From contig NZ_BPQG01000044.1 in assembly GCF_022179125.1 (NCBI RefSeq), positions 1 through 64,000 of the forward strand: a stretch of 64,000 nt of DNA, written 5' to 3'. Position numbers and translations under genes: made by a program. This document shows positions 1 to 8,135 of this stretch, one piece after another (within the stretch, counting starts at the first letter, position 1; every line of letters starts with the position of its first letter). Origin of the DNA: Methylobacterium cerastii. GTDB lineage: Bacteria > Pseudomonadota > Alphaproteobacteria > Rhizobiales > Beijerinckiaceae. The notes beneath the pieces are model-generated. The model made no database searches. It had not been told where the DNA came from and worked only from the letters and a program-made list of their open reading frames with translations.

Positions 1-252
1 AGGTCAAGCTGCGCGGCCGAGTCAAGGTCGAGGCGCTGTTCACCTTCGCGGCCGCCGCCTACAACCTCGTGCGCCTGCCCAAGCTGCTGGCCGAGGCTCG
101 CGCATGAAGAGCGGCCCAGGCCGGGCCGAGACGCAGCCCGCGACCTGGAGTACCATCGAAGCTGGCGGATCGAGCCGCGTCGAGGTGGGCTGATCTCGAA
201 AAACAGCCCTGACGATCCAAATCGAGCGCCACGCCAGACTTCTGCAGCAGTG
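1..252 (+). mobile_element. Right end of an insertion sequence (partial)
   Basis: The window opens inside an IS element. A transposase C-terminus ends at 107 and about 145 noncoding bases follow. The sequence TGCAGCAGTGCTGC (about 242-255), abutting the holA stop, is a plausible end of the element, but the matching left end lies outside the window, so the boundary is approximate. No target duplication can be checked from one side. Confidence 0.5.
3..107 (+). CDS. Transposase, C-terminal fragment
   Basis: Thirty-four residues in frame run from the window edge to TGA at 105-107. The ending (FTFAAAAYNLVRLPKLL) is the tail common to DDE transposases of the IS1182/IS5-like kind, where a late Ala-rich helix precedes a YNLxRLPKLL motif. 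The catalytic DDE residues lie upstream of the window. The gene points towards holA and lies about 150 bp from its 3' end. Assignment to a particular IS family is a guess from this short tail. Confidence 0.6.
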   Translation, partial: VKLRGRVKVEALFTFAAAAYNLVRLPKLLAEARA

Positions 253-255
253 CTG

Positions 256-1284
256 CTAGCGCCGCCGCGCCGCCTGCGTCGCGATCCGCAGCAGAGCGGA
301 GGAGGCGTGGGCGTGGGCCAGCCCCGGATCGGAGCGGCGGCAGGCCAGGATCGCCTCCTGGAGGATCTGCACCGCCTGGCGCAGGGCGTTCGGGCTCCAG
401 CGGGCGAGCTGGGTCTCGATGCTGCCCTTGCGCTTGAAGTGCAGGCCGCGCCAACTCGCGACCATCAGGCTCGGCGCCTTGTCGCCCTCCTCGATTCGGA
501 CGGCGAGCAGCTGCAGGGCGTGGCGCAGGCCGGAGCCGAGCATCGCCGACGGATCGAGGCCCTCGTGCCGGAAGCGGCGGACGTCGCGCTCCACCACGTC
601 GCCCTGGCCCACGAAGGCGGCGTCGATCAGGGTGTTGAGCTGGCTGCCGGCGACATCGCTCACCACCGCCTCGACGTCGTCGAGGCCGACGCTTCCTTTG
701 CCGGCTGCATAGAGCGCGAGCTTTTCGATCTCGGCGAGGCTCGCCCGGCGGTCGCCGCCCAAGCTCTCGGCCAGCAGCGTGCGGGCGTCGCGGTCGATGC
801 GCAGGCCGCGGCCCTCCAGGGTGCGGTCGATCAGGTCGGCGATCGCGCGGGCGTCGTCGGCGTAGCACGGGATCGCCAGCGCCTTGGCCGACTTCTCGCA
901 CAGTGTGCGCAAGGGGGCGGCCTTGGCCAGGTCGCCGGCCTCGATCACGATGCGCGTGCCCTGGATCTCGCCCTTGAGCAGCGCCTCGACCGCGGGCGCG
1001 ATCGGGCGGCTCGTCGGCCGCACCCAGATCGCGCGCTTGTCGCCGAACAGCCCGACGGTGCCGGCCTCGTCGACCAGCCGGCCGGGATCGCCGGCGAGTG
1101 CGTCGCCGTCGATCCGCACCAGCGCGAACGGGTCGCCCGGATCGGTGACGAAGCCCTCGGCGAGCTGCTTGGCGCGCTCGGCGACGAGCCCAGTATCGGG
1201 GCCGAACAGCAGGATCACGGGCGTGCGCGGGTCCGGCCCGCGCCGCAGCAGCCCCTCGATCTCACCGGCCTTGACCGCGGTCAC
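256..1284 (-). CDS. holA: DNA polymerase III subunit delta
   Basis: This is the clamp-loader delta subunit, which opens the beta sliding clamp so that the loader can place it on primed DNA. The 342 residues match the usual family length. The N-terminal region has the degenerate P-loop-like segment (ILLFGPDTGLV, about 24-34), followed by the GDPGRLVDEAGT stretch, then the AAA+ lid and the C-terminal collar helices. The start is GTG at 1284. lptE lies 55 bp upstream on the same strand, the usual alphaproteobacterial pair lptE-holA. parB often follows in this class, but here an IS end sits directly against the stop codon. The protein itself looks intact to its last residues. Confidence 0.93.
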   Translation of the reverse strand: MTAVKAGEIEGLLRRGPDPRTPVILLFGPDTGLVAERAKQLAEGFVTDPGDPFALVRIDGDALAGDPGRLVDEAGTVGLFGDKRAIWVRPTSRPIAPAVEALLKGEIQGTRIVIEAGDLAKAAPLRTLCEKSAKALAIPCYADDARAIADLIDRTLEGRGLRIDRDARTLLAESLGGDRRASLAEIEKLALYAAGKGSVGLDDVEAVVSDVAGSQLNTLIDAAFVGQGDVVERDVRRFRHEGLDPSAMLGSGLRHALQLLAVRIEEGDKAPSLMVASWRGLHFKRKGSIETQLARWSPNALRQAVQILQEAILACRRSDPGLAHAHASSALLRIATQAARRR

Positions 1285-1339
1285 GCGAGGTCTCCGGTGC
1301 GCCGAGGCGTCCGGGCGGAGCGCTCCGACTGAAGCGACT

Positions 1340-1909
1340 TCACGGCTTGGCCGAGAGCACCGAGGCGAGGCGGGTCTTGATCTGGTCGGCGAGGACCGAG
1401 GCGAGGCGGATCTCGGCGTCGCGGGCGGCGCGCAGGGAGGCGAAGCGCTGCACCGAGCGGTCGTAGGTGGCCGTCGAGGTCGCCACGCCCTCGGTGATGA
1501 TCTTGGTGCCGTCGAGGTTTTCCAGGCTGTACTTGACCACGCCGACGATGGTGCCGGCCTCGGCGCGGCCCGTGGTGGTCGAGACGATCGGCGTCTGCAC
1601 CGACTCGCTGCCTTGGAGCTTGAGCCGGTAGCGCTTCGGCCCGGGCTGGCCGGAGCCGTCGAGCGCGAAGATCAGCTCGCTGCGCAGGTAGTGCCCGATG
1701 CGCTCCTGGTCGCGCGCCATCGCGATGTCGTCGACCTGAATGCCGGCGAGCAGCGCCGGCAGCGATTCGCCCGACGCCGTCGGCCCGTAGAGCGGGCGGA
1801 AGCAGGCCGAGAGGTTCAGCGCCAAGCCCGCGACGCAGGCGAGCCGGGCCGCCCGCATCGCGGCGCGTGCCGCCGCGGTCCCGATCGTTGTGTCCGCCAT
1901 CCGCCTCAT
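1340..1909 (-). CDS. lptE: LPS-assembly lipoprotein LptE
   Basis: This is the outer-membrane lipoprotein that plugs the LptD barrel and helps place lipopolysaccharide on the cell surface. The sequence has a basic start, a hydrophobic stretch and a lipobox LSAC whose Cys would be lipidated, followed by FRPLYG, the mature N-terminus typical of alphaproteobacterial LptE. Length from ATG 1909 is 189 residues; GTG at 1930 and ATG at 1900 are alternatives. It probably shares a transcript with holA. leuS usually precedes this gene in Rhizobiales, but the upstream 170 bp holds no leuS end, so synteny is broken on both sides of the pair. Confidence 0.88.
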   Translation of the reverse strand: MRRMADTTIGTAAARAAMRAARLACVAGLALNLSACFRPLYGPTASGESLPALLAGIQVDDIAMARDQERIGHYLRSELIFALDGSGQPGPKRYRLKLQGSESVQTPIVSTTTGRAEAGTIVGVVKYSLENLDGTKIITEGVATSTATYDRSVQRFASLRAARDAEIRLASVLADQIKTRLASVLSAKP

Positions 1910-2078
1910 CAGCCCGCCACCGTCCGACACCGTCTGGAGTTCTTTAGCGCGAGCGAACGGCCCGGCGCCACGACCCTACGACGGTTCCCTTACGATTCGT
2001 CTGCGGCGGGAGTTGGATAGGCCTTCGGCCCGGGATGTCGACGGCCGGAGCCGCCGACGGGTCTCGGGCCGGCATTCG

Positions 2079-2899
2079 TCAGGGGCGGTAGCGGGGCGCC
2101 GGCTCGGATTGTTGGAAGCCAGACGCCAGCACGCCGCGGGCGGGCTCCAGCGCCTCCCAGGCCGACAGGTCGTGGATCGCCGGGATCGTCACCTCTTCCT
2201 TGCGGTCGAACCCGACCAGGGCGGCGTCGACCAGGGCGTCGACGTCCATGACGCCGGGAATCCGGTTCACGTCGGCGCCGGCATGCTCCCACAGCTCCGT
2301 CCGGGTGGCGGCCGGCACCACGGCCTGGACGTAGACGCCCCGCGGGCCGACCTCGGCGGCCAGGCCGCGCGAGAAGGTCAGCAGGTAGGACTTGGTCGCG
2401 GAATAGATGCCGGGGAACAGGTCCGGGATGAAGGCCAGGGCCGAGGCGATGTTGACGATGGCGCCCGCGCCGCGCGCGGCCATGCCGGTGGCGGCGACCG
2501 AAGCCAGCATCGTCGGAGCCGTGACGTTGAGCCTGAGCAGGCGGTCCATCGCCGCGAGGTCGGCCCCGACGACGCCTCCGGGCAGGGTCGAGCCCGCGTT
2601 GTTCACCAGGATGTCGATCGCGGCGCCAGTCCGAAGGCGTTCGGCGACCGCCTCGAGGGCCGAGGCGTCGGTGAGGTCGGCCGTGAGCGCCGCGATGTCG
2701 GCGTCGTCGGCGACCTCCCACAGCGCCACGCCGTAGCTACCCGCCGGGTCGATCACCGGCCCTGGGCGACGATCAGGCGCTGCTCACGCAAGTCCGCCTG
2801 CCATTCGCCGTGCTGCTGGAACAGCGCCTTCTCATGCTCGGTGATGGTGGGCAGGAAGTCGTCGCGGGGCGGCACCCACTTCGTCAGGTAGGCCTTCAT
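2079..2899 (-). pseudogene. YciI-like / short-chain dehydrogenase chimera
   Basis: Reading starts at ATG 2899 with MKAYLTKWVPP, the N-terminus of a YCII-domain protein, and stops after 48 residues at TGA (2755-2753). In the next frame, the missing YCII part continues at once (IDPAGSYGVALWEVADDADI) and runs without a stop into a short-chain dehydrogenase at ALTADLTDASALEAV. One lost C in GGGCCGG (near 2757) explains the frame change. The SDR part keeps NNAG, the catalytic Ser region and YSATK, but lacks the N-terminal TGxxxGxG cofactor loop. The likely history is deletion between two adjacent genes at a shared ALTAD-coding stretch, plus one indel. A functional enzyme is unlikely. It lies 33 bp behind the aldehyde dehydrogenase and was probably in its operon. 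Confidence 0.8.
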
Positions 2900-2932
2900 T
2901 GCATCTCTCCGCGTCGGGTGTTTCGAGATCGA

Positions 2933-4381
2933 TCAGGCCATCTTCCGCAGGAAGTTGACGAACCTGCGCGAGAAGCCGGTGAAGGGCGGGTAGACCATCG
3001 AGGCGCCGGAGAAGCGCGACTGCACGAAGACCGGCTTCTCCTTGGAGAAGGTCTTGAAGCCGTACTCGCCGTGGTAGTGGCCCCTGCCGGAGGCGCCGAC
3101 GCCGCCGAAGGGCAGCTTCTCCTGGAGGTAGTGGCCCATCGCGTCGTTGATGCAGACGCCGCCGGAGATCGTCTGGGCGAGCACCGTCTTCTGCTTGGCG
3201 CGGTCGTTGCCGAACCAGTAGAGCGCCAGCGGCCGGTCGCGCGCATGGATGAAGGCCGGCGCCGCCTCCAGGGTGTCGGCGGTGACGATGGGGGCAGGAT
3301 CGGCCCGAAGATCTCCTCCTGCATCACCACCATCGCGGGCGTCGCGTCGAGGATCAGCGTCGGGGCGATGGTGCGTCGGTCGTCGCCCGCCGACCCGACG
3401 GTGACCACCGTCGCGCCCTTGATGCGGGCGTCCTCGATCGGGCCGCGCAGGCGGTCGGCATGGCGGTCGCTGACGATGGTGTTGTCGTCGGCGTTGCCCG
3501 CGACCGTGGGGTACTGCTTGGCGATCGCCGCCTTCATCGCCTCGACGAAACCGGCCTGGATGGCGCGCGGCATCAGGGCGTAGTCGGGCGCGATGCAAGT
3601 CTGGCCGGCGTTGAGGAACTTCGAGAACGTCAGGCGCTCGGCGGTCTTCGTCAGGTCGGCCGACGGATCGATGATCGTCGGCGACTTGCCGCCCAGCTCC
3701 AGCGTCACCGGCATCAGGTTGCGCGCGGCCGCCTCGGCGACCTTGCGGCCGACCGGCGTCGAGCCGGTGAACAGCAGGTGGTCGAAGGGGAGCGCCGAGA
3801 AGGCGCTGGCGCCCTCGGCGCCGCCCGTCACGACCGCGACCTCGTCGGCGTCGAAGTACTCGGCGACCTTGGCCTTGAGCAGGGCGCTCAGGCGGGGCGT
3901 CAGCTCGGACGGCTTGATCAGGGCGCGGTTGCCGGCGGCGAGCGCCGCGACGAAGGGGGGCGAGGGCGAGCTGGAGCGGGTAGTTCCAGGGCGCGATGAT
4001 GCCGACGACGCCGAGCGGCTGGGGAATCACCTTCGCGGTGCCGGGACGCCACGCCATCTCGACGCCGACGCTGCGGGGCTTCGACCAGCGCGCGAGGCGT
4101 TTGCGCGCGTGCCGCACCGCGGCGATCTCCGGGGTGATCTCCGCCATGACCGTGACGATGTCCGGACGGGTGCCGAAGTCCGCCGAGATCGCGGCGGCGA
4201 ACGCGGCGCCGTGCTGGTTCAGCATCGCCTCGACGCGGTTGAGCCGGTCGACGCGGATCGAGCGCGGCGGGTTCATGTCGAGGAGGAACGCCGCCTTCTG
4301 CGCGGCGATCAGGCGTACGGCCTCCGCTGCGGCACCGGGAGGGGTTGAATTCTGCGCTGGGTCGGTCCTTGGTGTCTTCAT
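2933..4381 (-). pseudogene. Coniferyl-aldehyde-dehydrogenase-like gene with two frameshifts
   Basis: An NAD(P)-dependent aldehyde dehydrogenase of the coniferyl aldehyde dehydrogenase group, about 480 residues as usual for that group. The N-terminal third (to LQLALAP) is in one frame. The middle, with ELGGKSP and the catalytic Cys motif NAGQTC, is in a second frame. The C-terminal third (from IVTADTLE, ending NFLRKMA) returns to the first. The switches lie in C-rich runs: a run of six G on the + strand near 3955-3960 (five would restore frame) and a five-G run near 3290-3295. As written the gene is broken. Because both indels are in homopolymers, sequencing error is a real alternative. It is divergent from a TetR gene. 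Confidence 0.8.
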
Positions 4382-4423
4382 GTTGATGGCGCCAACATAT
4401 GGAGTAAGTTGGCGGCGTCAACA
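4381..4423. promoter_or_regulatory. Operator: 16-bp inverted repeat between the dehydrogenase and tetR
   Basis: TGTTGATGGCGCCAAC (4381-4396) and GTTGGCGGCGTCAACA (4408-4423) are inverted copies matching at 14 of 16 positions, separated by 11 bp. The left arm touches the ATG of the aldehyde dehydrogenase and the right arm lies 25 bp before the tetR start. The placement fits a TetR repressor controlling itself and the divergent gene. Confidence 0.7.
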
Positions 4424-4448
4424 TGAGTGGCGGACTATTTCGGGACCG

Positions 4449-5072
4449 ATGCGGATGGCGGAACGGCGGGGACTGGGAAAAGGCTCGGCCTATCACCACG
4501 GCGACCTGAAGACGGCACTGCGCGTCGAGGCCGAGCGCATCCTGGTCGAGCGCGGCATCGCCGAGGTCGGGTTGCGCGAGGTGGCGCGGGCGCTGGGCGT
4601 CTCGCACAACGCGCCCTACCGGCATTTCGCGAACCGGGAGGCGCTGCTGGCCGAGATCGCGGCGGGCGGATTCCAGAGGCTCGGCGCGCTCTACGAGGAG
4701 GCCATCGCCCCGGAGGATCCGACCGCGCGCGTGACCGCGATCGGTCACATGTACCTGCGCTTCGCCCTGGCGGAGCCGGCGGTGTTCCGGCTGATGATGG
4801 GCAAGGACCTCGCCAAGCCCCAGTACGTCGAGCTGAAGGCGGCGGCCGACGGGGTGTTCGCGATGGTGCGGGCCGGGGTGCTGACGGCCGGCGTGCCCGA
4901 GCCCGCCGTCGCCGAGACGCTGGCGCTGTGGTCGATGGTGCACGGGATCGCCACCCTGCTGCTCGACGACCGGATCGAGGGGCATGGCGGCCCGATCGAT
5001 CCGTTCGAGGTCGTGACGACCTTCACCGCGACTTTCATGGTCGGCGTCCGCGCGAACGCGAGCCGCTCGTGA
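4449..5072 (+). CDS. TetR/AcrR family transcriptional regulator
   Basis: A 207-residue repressor-type protein. The N-terminus has the TetR helix-turn-helix (GLREVARALGVSHNAPYRHFANREALL, about 38-64), including the YRHF recognition-helix end. The C-terminal part (from about 80) resembles the WHG-type ligand-binding domain common in TetR proteins next to dehydrogenases. ATG 4449 was chosen because upstream codons run through the operator; ATG 4455 is also possible. The inverted repeat just upstream is the probable binding site. The ligand is likely an aldehyde or related compound, inferred only from the neighbour. Confidence 0.85.
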   Translation: MRMAERRGLGKGSAYHHGDLKTALRVEAERILVERGIAEVGLREVARALGVSHNAPYRHFANREALLAEIAAGGFQRLGALYEEAIAPEDPTARVTAIGHMYLRFALAEPAVFRLMMGKDLAKPQYVELKAAADGVFAMVRAGVLTAGVPEPAVAETLALWSMVHGIATLLLDDRIEGHGGPIDPFEVVTTFTATFMVGVRANASRS

Positions 5073-5171
5073 CCGGTCGCCGGCGGGTTGGGCGGGCGGA
5101 GGGCGCGGGTCACGCTTCGCTCGGACGTGGCAGGGTCAGGGCCGCACCGAGACGCGAGGCGTGAACAGGTG

Positions 5172-5492
5172 ATGGCCGCGACCCGCCTCCTCTCCGCCGA
5201 CGAATTCGCCACCTGCTTTTCCGCTCCGATGCGGAACATGACGGCGACCGCGGAGGCGGTCGTCGATGTCTGGCCCTACGTCGACGCGATCGCGCTGCCG
5301 CTGGGACGCGCCACGGAGATCCTCGACGTGACCAGCGTCTACCGCGACGCGGCCGGCCGGTTCGATCAGGTGCTGATCGGGACGGATGTCGGAGACCTGT
5401 TCCTGGCCGTCGTCGTGAACCGGGCGGACCGCACCATCCACGGCCATCACCTTCTCGATCTCGCCGAGCGGTACGGCGTGCGTCGAACCTGA
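5172..5492 (+). CDS. Hypothetical protein, 106 residues
   Basis: No family recognised. The protein is acidic with alternating hydrophobic residues (AVVDVWPYVDAI; DLFLAVVVNRADRTIHGHHLLDL), suggesting a small alpha/beta soluble fold. It has no signal peptide or membrane segment. ATG 5172 was chosen because the codons before it look noncoding. It lies 100 bp after the tetR gene on the same strand and 135 bp before the HD-domain gene. Confidence 0.6.
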   Translation: MAATRLLSADEFATCFSAPMRNMTATAEAVVDVWPYVDAIALPLGRATEILDVTSVYRDAAGRFDQVLIGTDVGDLFLAVVVNRADRTIHGHHLLDLAERYGVRRT

Positions 5493-5627
5493 CGCCGGCC
5501 GATCGCCGAGATGCGTTCGGCACGCGATACGATGCCGACGGCGCTCGGCGAGCGCCGTCACGGCCGTGCGATCGTCGCCATCGCTCGTCGTAGCCAGCCT
5601 CGACGCGAAGCTTGTAGGGTTGGCGCC

Positions 5628-6167
5628 ATGACCAGGCCCCTCCTCCTTCGCCCCCTACGCAGGACGGCGAGCGACGCCGAAGCGTTCGCCCGCGCCGTCC
5701 ACGACACGCAGACGGACAAGGCGGGCGATCCCTACGTCACCCACCTCGTGCGCGTCGTCGGCCGAGCCAGCGCGAAGCTCGCCGGCCTCCCCGGCATCCT
5801 TTCGAGCGAGACCGTGTGCGAGCTGCTTCAGGTCGCCTGGCTCCACGACGTGATCGAGGACACGCCCTACGACGGCGACCACCTCTTGGCCGAGGGCTTC
5901 TCCGAGCGGGTCGTGCACGGCGTCACCACGCTGTCGAACCTTGCGAAGACGCCGTATCCCGACTTCATCGCGGGCATCGTCGTGCATGCCTCGCTGCCCG
6001 CCATCCTCGTGAAGCTCTCCGACAACGAGGACAACGCCGACCCGGACCGCTTGGCCAAGCTGGACGCGGCGACCCAGGCCCGGCTCCTGGCCAAGTACGA
6101 GCCGTCGATGGCGTCGCTGCGCGCGGCCGCCCGCGCGAAGGGCTGGCAGGATCGCGGACGAGCCTGA
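5628..6167 (+). CDS. Stand-alone HD-domain phosphohydrolase, RelA/SpoT-like
   Basis: A 179-residue protein made almost only of an HD domain. The pattern resembles the hydrolase half of RelA/SpoT proteins: a first His region with DPYVTHLVRVV, then LLQVAWLHDVIEDT with the HD pair (about residues 65-74), and later ILVKLSDNEDN in place of the SpoT-type KLADRxHN. Synthetase and TGS/ACT domains are absent, so it could be a small alarmone hydrolase or another metal-dependent nucleotide phosphohydrolase. ATG 5628 begins MTRPLLLRP. It is convergent with the cytochrome b561 gene, with 16 bp between them. Confidence 0.75.
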   Translation: MTRPLLLRPLRRTASDAEAFARAVHDTQTDKAGDPYVTHLVRVVGRASAKLAGLPGILSSETVCELLQVAWLHDVIEDTPYDGDHLLAEGFSERVVHGVTTLSNLAKTPYPDFIAGIVVHASLPAILVKLSDNEDNADPDRLAKLDAATQARLLAKYEPSMASLRAAARAKGWQDRGRA

Positions 6168-6183
6168 GGCCCCGGCGTCCCGG

Positions 6184-6717
6184 TCACGCCATCCGCGCCA
6201 GGACGTCTTCCTTCCACAACACGCGGTGCAGCACCGACATGACGACGTGGCCGAGGACGACCGCCATGAGGACGAAGCCGAGCCAATAGTGGAACAGGTC
6301 GCCCGGGATCATCATCCAGGCGATCTTCTCGTCGCGAACCGGCATCAGCGGGATGCCGTAGGGGGAGAACCCCTTGCCTGACCCGTACTGACGCAGCAGC
6401 GAGATTCCCGGCACGATCACCATCAGTGCGTAGATCAGCGCATGGCCCGCCACCGCCGCCCGCCCGGCCTGGCCCGGATGCGGGGGGCGCCGACGCAGGT
6501 TCGCCAACCCCCAAGCCCCACGCAGCAGCACGAGAACGAACAGGGTGAAGCCCAAGGTGAAGTGGCTGCTCCCGACGAAGCGCGTCAGCGCCGTGTCGCC
6601 GATGCCGACATAGAGCAGGGCGCCTGTGAACTGCCACGCGAAGAGCGCCGCCATGAGCCAGTGGAATCCACGGCTGACGGGCCCATACCGCTCCGGTGTG
6701 TCGAGCCACCGCGCCAT
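6184..6717 (-). CDS. Cytochrome b561 family protein
   Basis: An inner-membrane di-heme b-type cytochrome of 177 residues with four hydrophobic segments (about 18-37, 50-70, 90-110, 145-165). Candidate heme ligands lie in GFHWLMA, GSSHFTLGF, GHALIYAL and LGHVVMSVLH. Family members move electrons between the quinone pool and periplasmic partners or oxidise superoxide; the partner is not visible here. GGAAGGA about 7 bases upstream supports ATG 6717. It is preceded by a 741-bp spacer, so it is probably transcribed alone. Confidence 0.88.
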   Translation of the reverse strand: MARWLDTPERYGPVSRGFHWLMAALFAWQFTGALLYVGIGDTALTRFVGSSHFTLGFTLFVLVLLRGAWGLANLRRRPPHPGQAGRAAVAGHALIYALMVIVPGISLLRQYGSGKGFSPYGIPLMPVRDEKIAWMMIPGDLFHYWLGFVLMAVVLGHVVMSVLHRVLWKEDVLARMA

Positions 6718-7458
6718 CTCAGATCCTTCCGACCCGTGCGTCGCCCCGGACGGTCCGGCTTCGCGAAGGCGATGCACGCATGAGACCGCATCCGCGGCTC
6801 CGCGGTCGAGGCGACGAAACGCCGTACCATCGATCACGCGCGCAGGCACGGGATGGCGTGTCGCGATGCCGACGTCTGTCGGCCTCCGAGGCCGGTAACC
6901 ATTCGTTAACGATCCTGGGCCACGCATGGATCACGAGGGGATGCACGCCGTCCCCTCGTCATTGGGAAGCCCCGCTCCGGTTGCAACCGAACGGGGCTTT
7001 TCCATTTCCAGGCTCTGCCGTCGAACGACCGGTCCGAAGCCGGCTGCGATCGCGGCCAAAGCTTTCGCCCTCGTCGCCGGTTCGCGCGTCGAGGATGTCG
7101 GCCTCCACGCCATCGCTGCCGAGACCGAAAGCGCGCCCGCAGTCCCGGACCCGGATCATCGATCCGGATTGGTGAACCAGGCACGGGCACAGGCCCGGTT
7201 TGCGGCGGTCGCTCCATCGCTCCGGCAAATGCCCATGCCGGCCCATCGCGGTCATTGAAGAAGTCCGGAGGGTCTGCGGTGCGTTCGAATGAAGGAAGGA
7301 TTTATGAACCGCATCAACGTTAGCGGTTTGTTATCCCCGTCGAGAGCGTTGCCCAATCCAAACACAACCAAACCCGGCCGGCTGCATTATGCATACGAAC
7401 CGGCGCGAGGATGTCTGCGCCGGGGACTGAGATAGACGCCGTCGAAGTCGAGAGTGTG
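6718..7458. other. 741-bp intergenic region without a convincing gene
   Basis: Short open frames occur on both strands here, but none has recognisable content or a good ribosome site. Visible structure: an imperfect CtrA-like site GTAA-N7-TTAA at 6895-6909, two adjacent hairpins ending in a T-run (6933-7003), and an AT-richer stretch at about 7290-7390 that may carry the promoter of the BLUF gene. The hairpin pair may end a short noncoding transcript, since no coding gene on the + strand leads into it. Confidence 0.5.
6933..7003 (+). terminator. Two tandem hairpins, the second a rho-independent terminator
   Basis: ACGAGGGGA / TCCCCTCGT (6933-6941, 6951-6959) form a 9-bp stem. Eight bases on, AAGCCCCG (6967-6974) pairs with CGGGGCTT (6992-6999) and is followed by a short T-run. 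The second has the form of an intrinsic terminator on the + strand. The nearest upstream + strand gene ends at 6167, beyond a convergent gene, so the transcript it ends is unknown. Confidence 0.6.
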
Positions 7459-7911
7459 ATGATCCACCAGCTCATTTACTATAGCCGCAACACCGTTCCG
7501 GGCGGCGACCGCGCCATGCTGACGAACCTTCGCGACATCGTCTCGGCCTCGCAACGCAACAACTGCCGTGACGGGATCACCGGCTTCCTGATCTTCGACA
7601 AGACTTGGTTCATCCAGATCCTCGAGGGGGATCGCACGCAGGTCGGCGAAACCTACAACCGGATCGCGCGGGACCCTCGGCACACCGGTGCGACCGTCGC
7701 GGATGCCCGCAACGTCTCGACGCGCTCGTTCCCGAACTGGACGATGGGCGGCGCGATGCGGACACCGGAGGTCGAGGAGGTCTACCTGCAGCACGGGGTC
7801 GGAAGCGCGATCGAGCCGGCCCGTCTCAAGAGCAGCCAGATCATCGCGTTGGCGTTCGACCTTCAGGCGTTCGACCAGGCGCGGCGTCAAGGGATGCGCC
7901 TCGCGAGCTGA
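7459..7911 (+). CDS. BLUF-domain blue-light sensor
   Basis: A 150-residue single-domain BLUF protein that would bind FAD and respond to blue light. The flavin-contacting residues are present by comparison with Slr1694: Tyr7 (LIYYS), Asn34 (RNNCRDGITG) and Gln53 (WFIQILEG). About 50 residues after the BLUF core could form the C-terminal helices that pass the signal on. It has no output domain of its own. ATG 7459 begins the first beta strand directly; ATG 7411 is in frame but adds an unrelated leader. A diguanylate cyclase gene lies 224 bp downstream on the same strand and is a natural partner, although no fusion is present. Confidence 0.9.
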   Translation: MIHQLIYYSRNTVPGGDRAMLTNLRDIVSASQRNNCRDGITGFLIFDKTWFIQILEGDRTQVGETYNRIARDPRHTGATVADARNVSTRSFPNWTMGGAMRTPEVEEVYLQHGVGSAIEPARLKSSQIIALAFDLQAFDQARRQGMRLAS

Positions 7912-8135
7912 AGGCGACGGGCACCCGCTCGGGGCGGCCCGCGCGCCGTCGAGGCCGGAAACCTTGCGGTGGGCCGAACAGGCATCGCGACGAACGCTGC
8001 CGGTGCGGTGGCGCCTCCGGCACCGCCGAATTCGATGGGACGTTGCGTAACGTCACGCTCGATTAAACCTGTCGTCGTATCCCACGGGACGGCACCCCCG
8101 CCCGAGCGGGGCTGCGCATGGGCTTCAGGGGACTT

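Noticed and set aside
6926-7258. 110-residue frame in the spacer before the BLUF gene
   Set aside because: It runs through both hairpins of the terminator and has no recognisable content or ribosome site.
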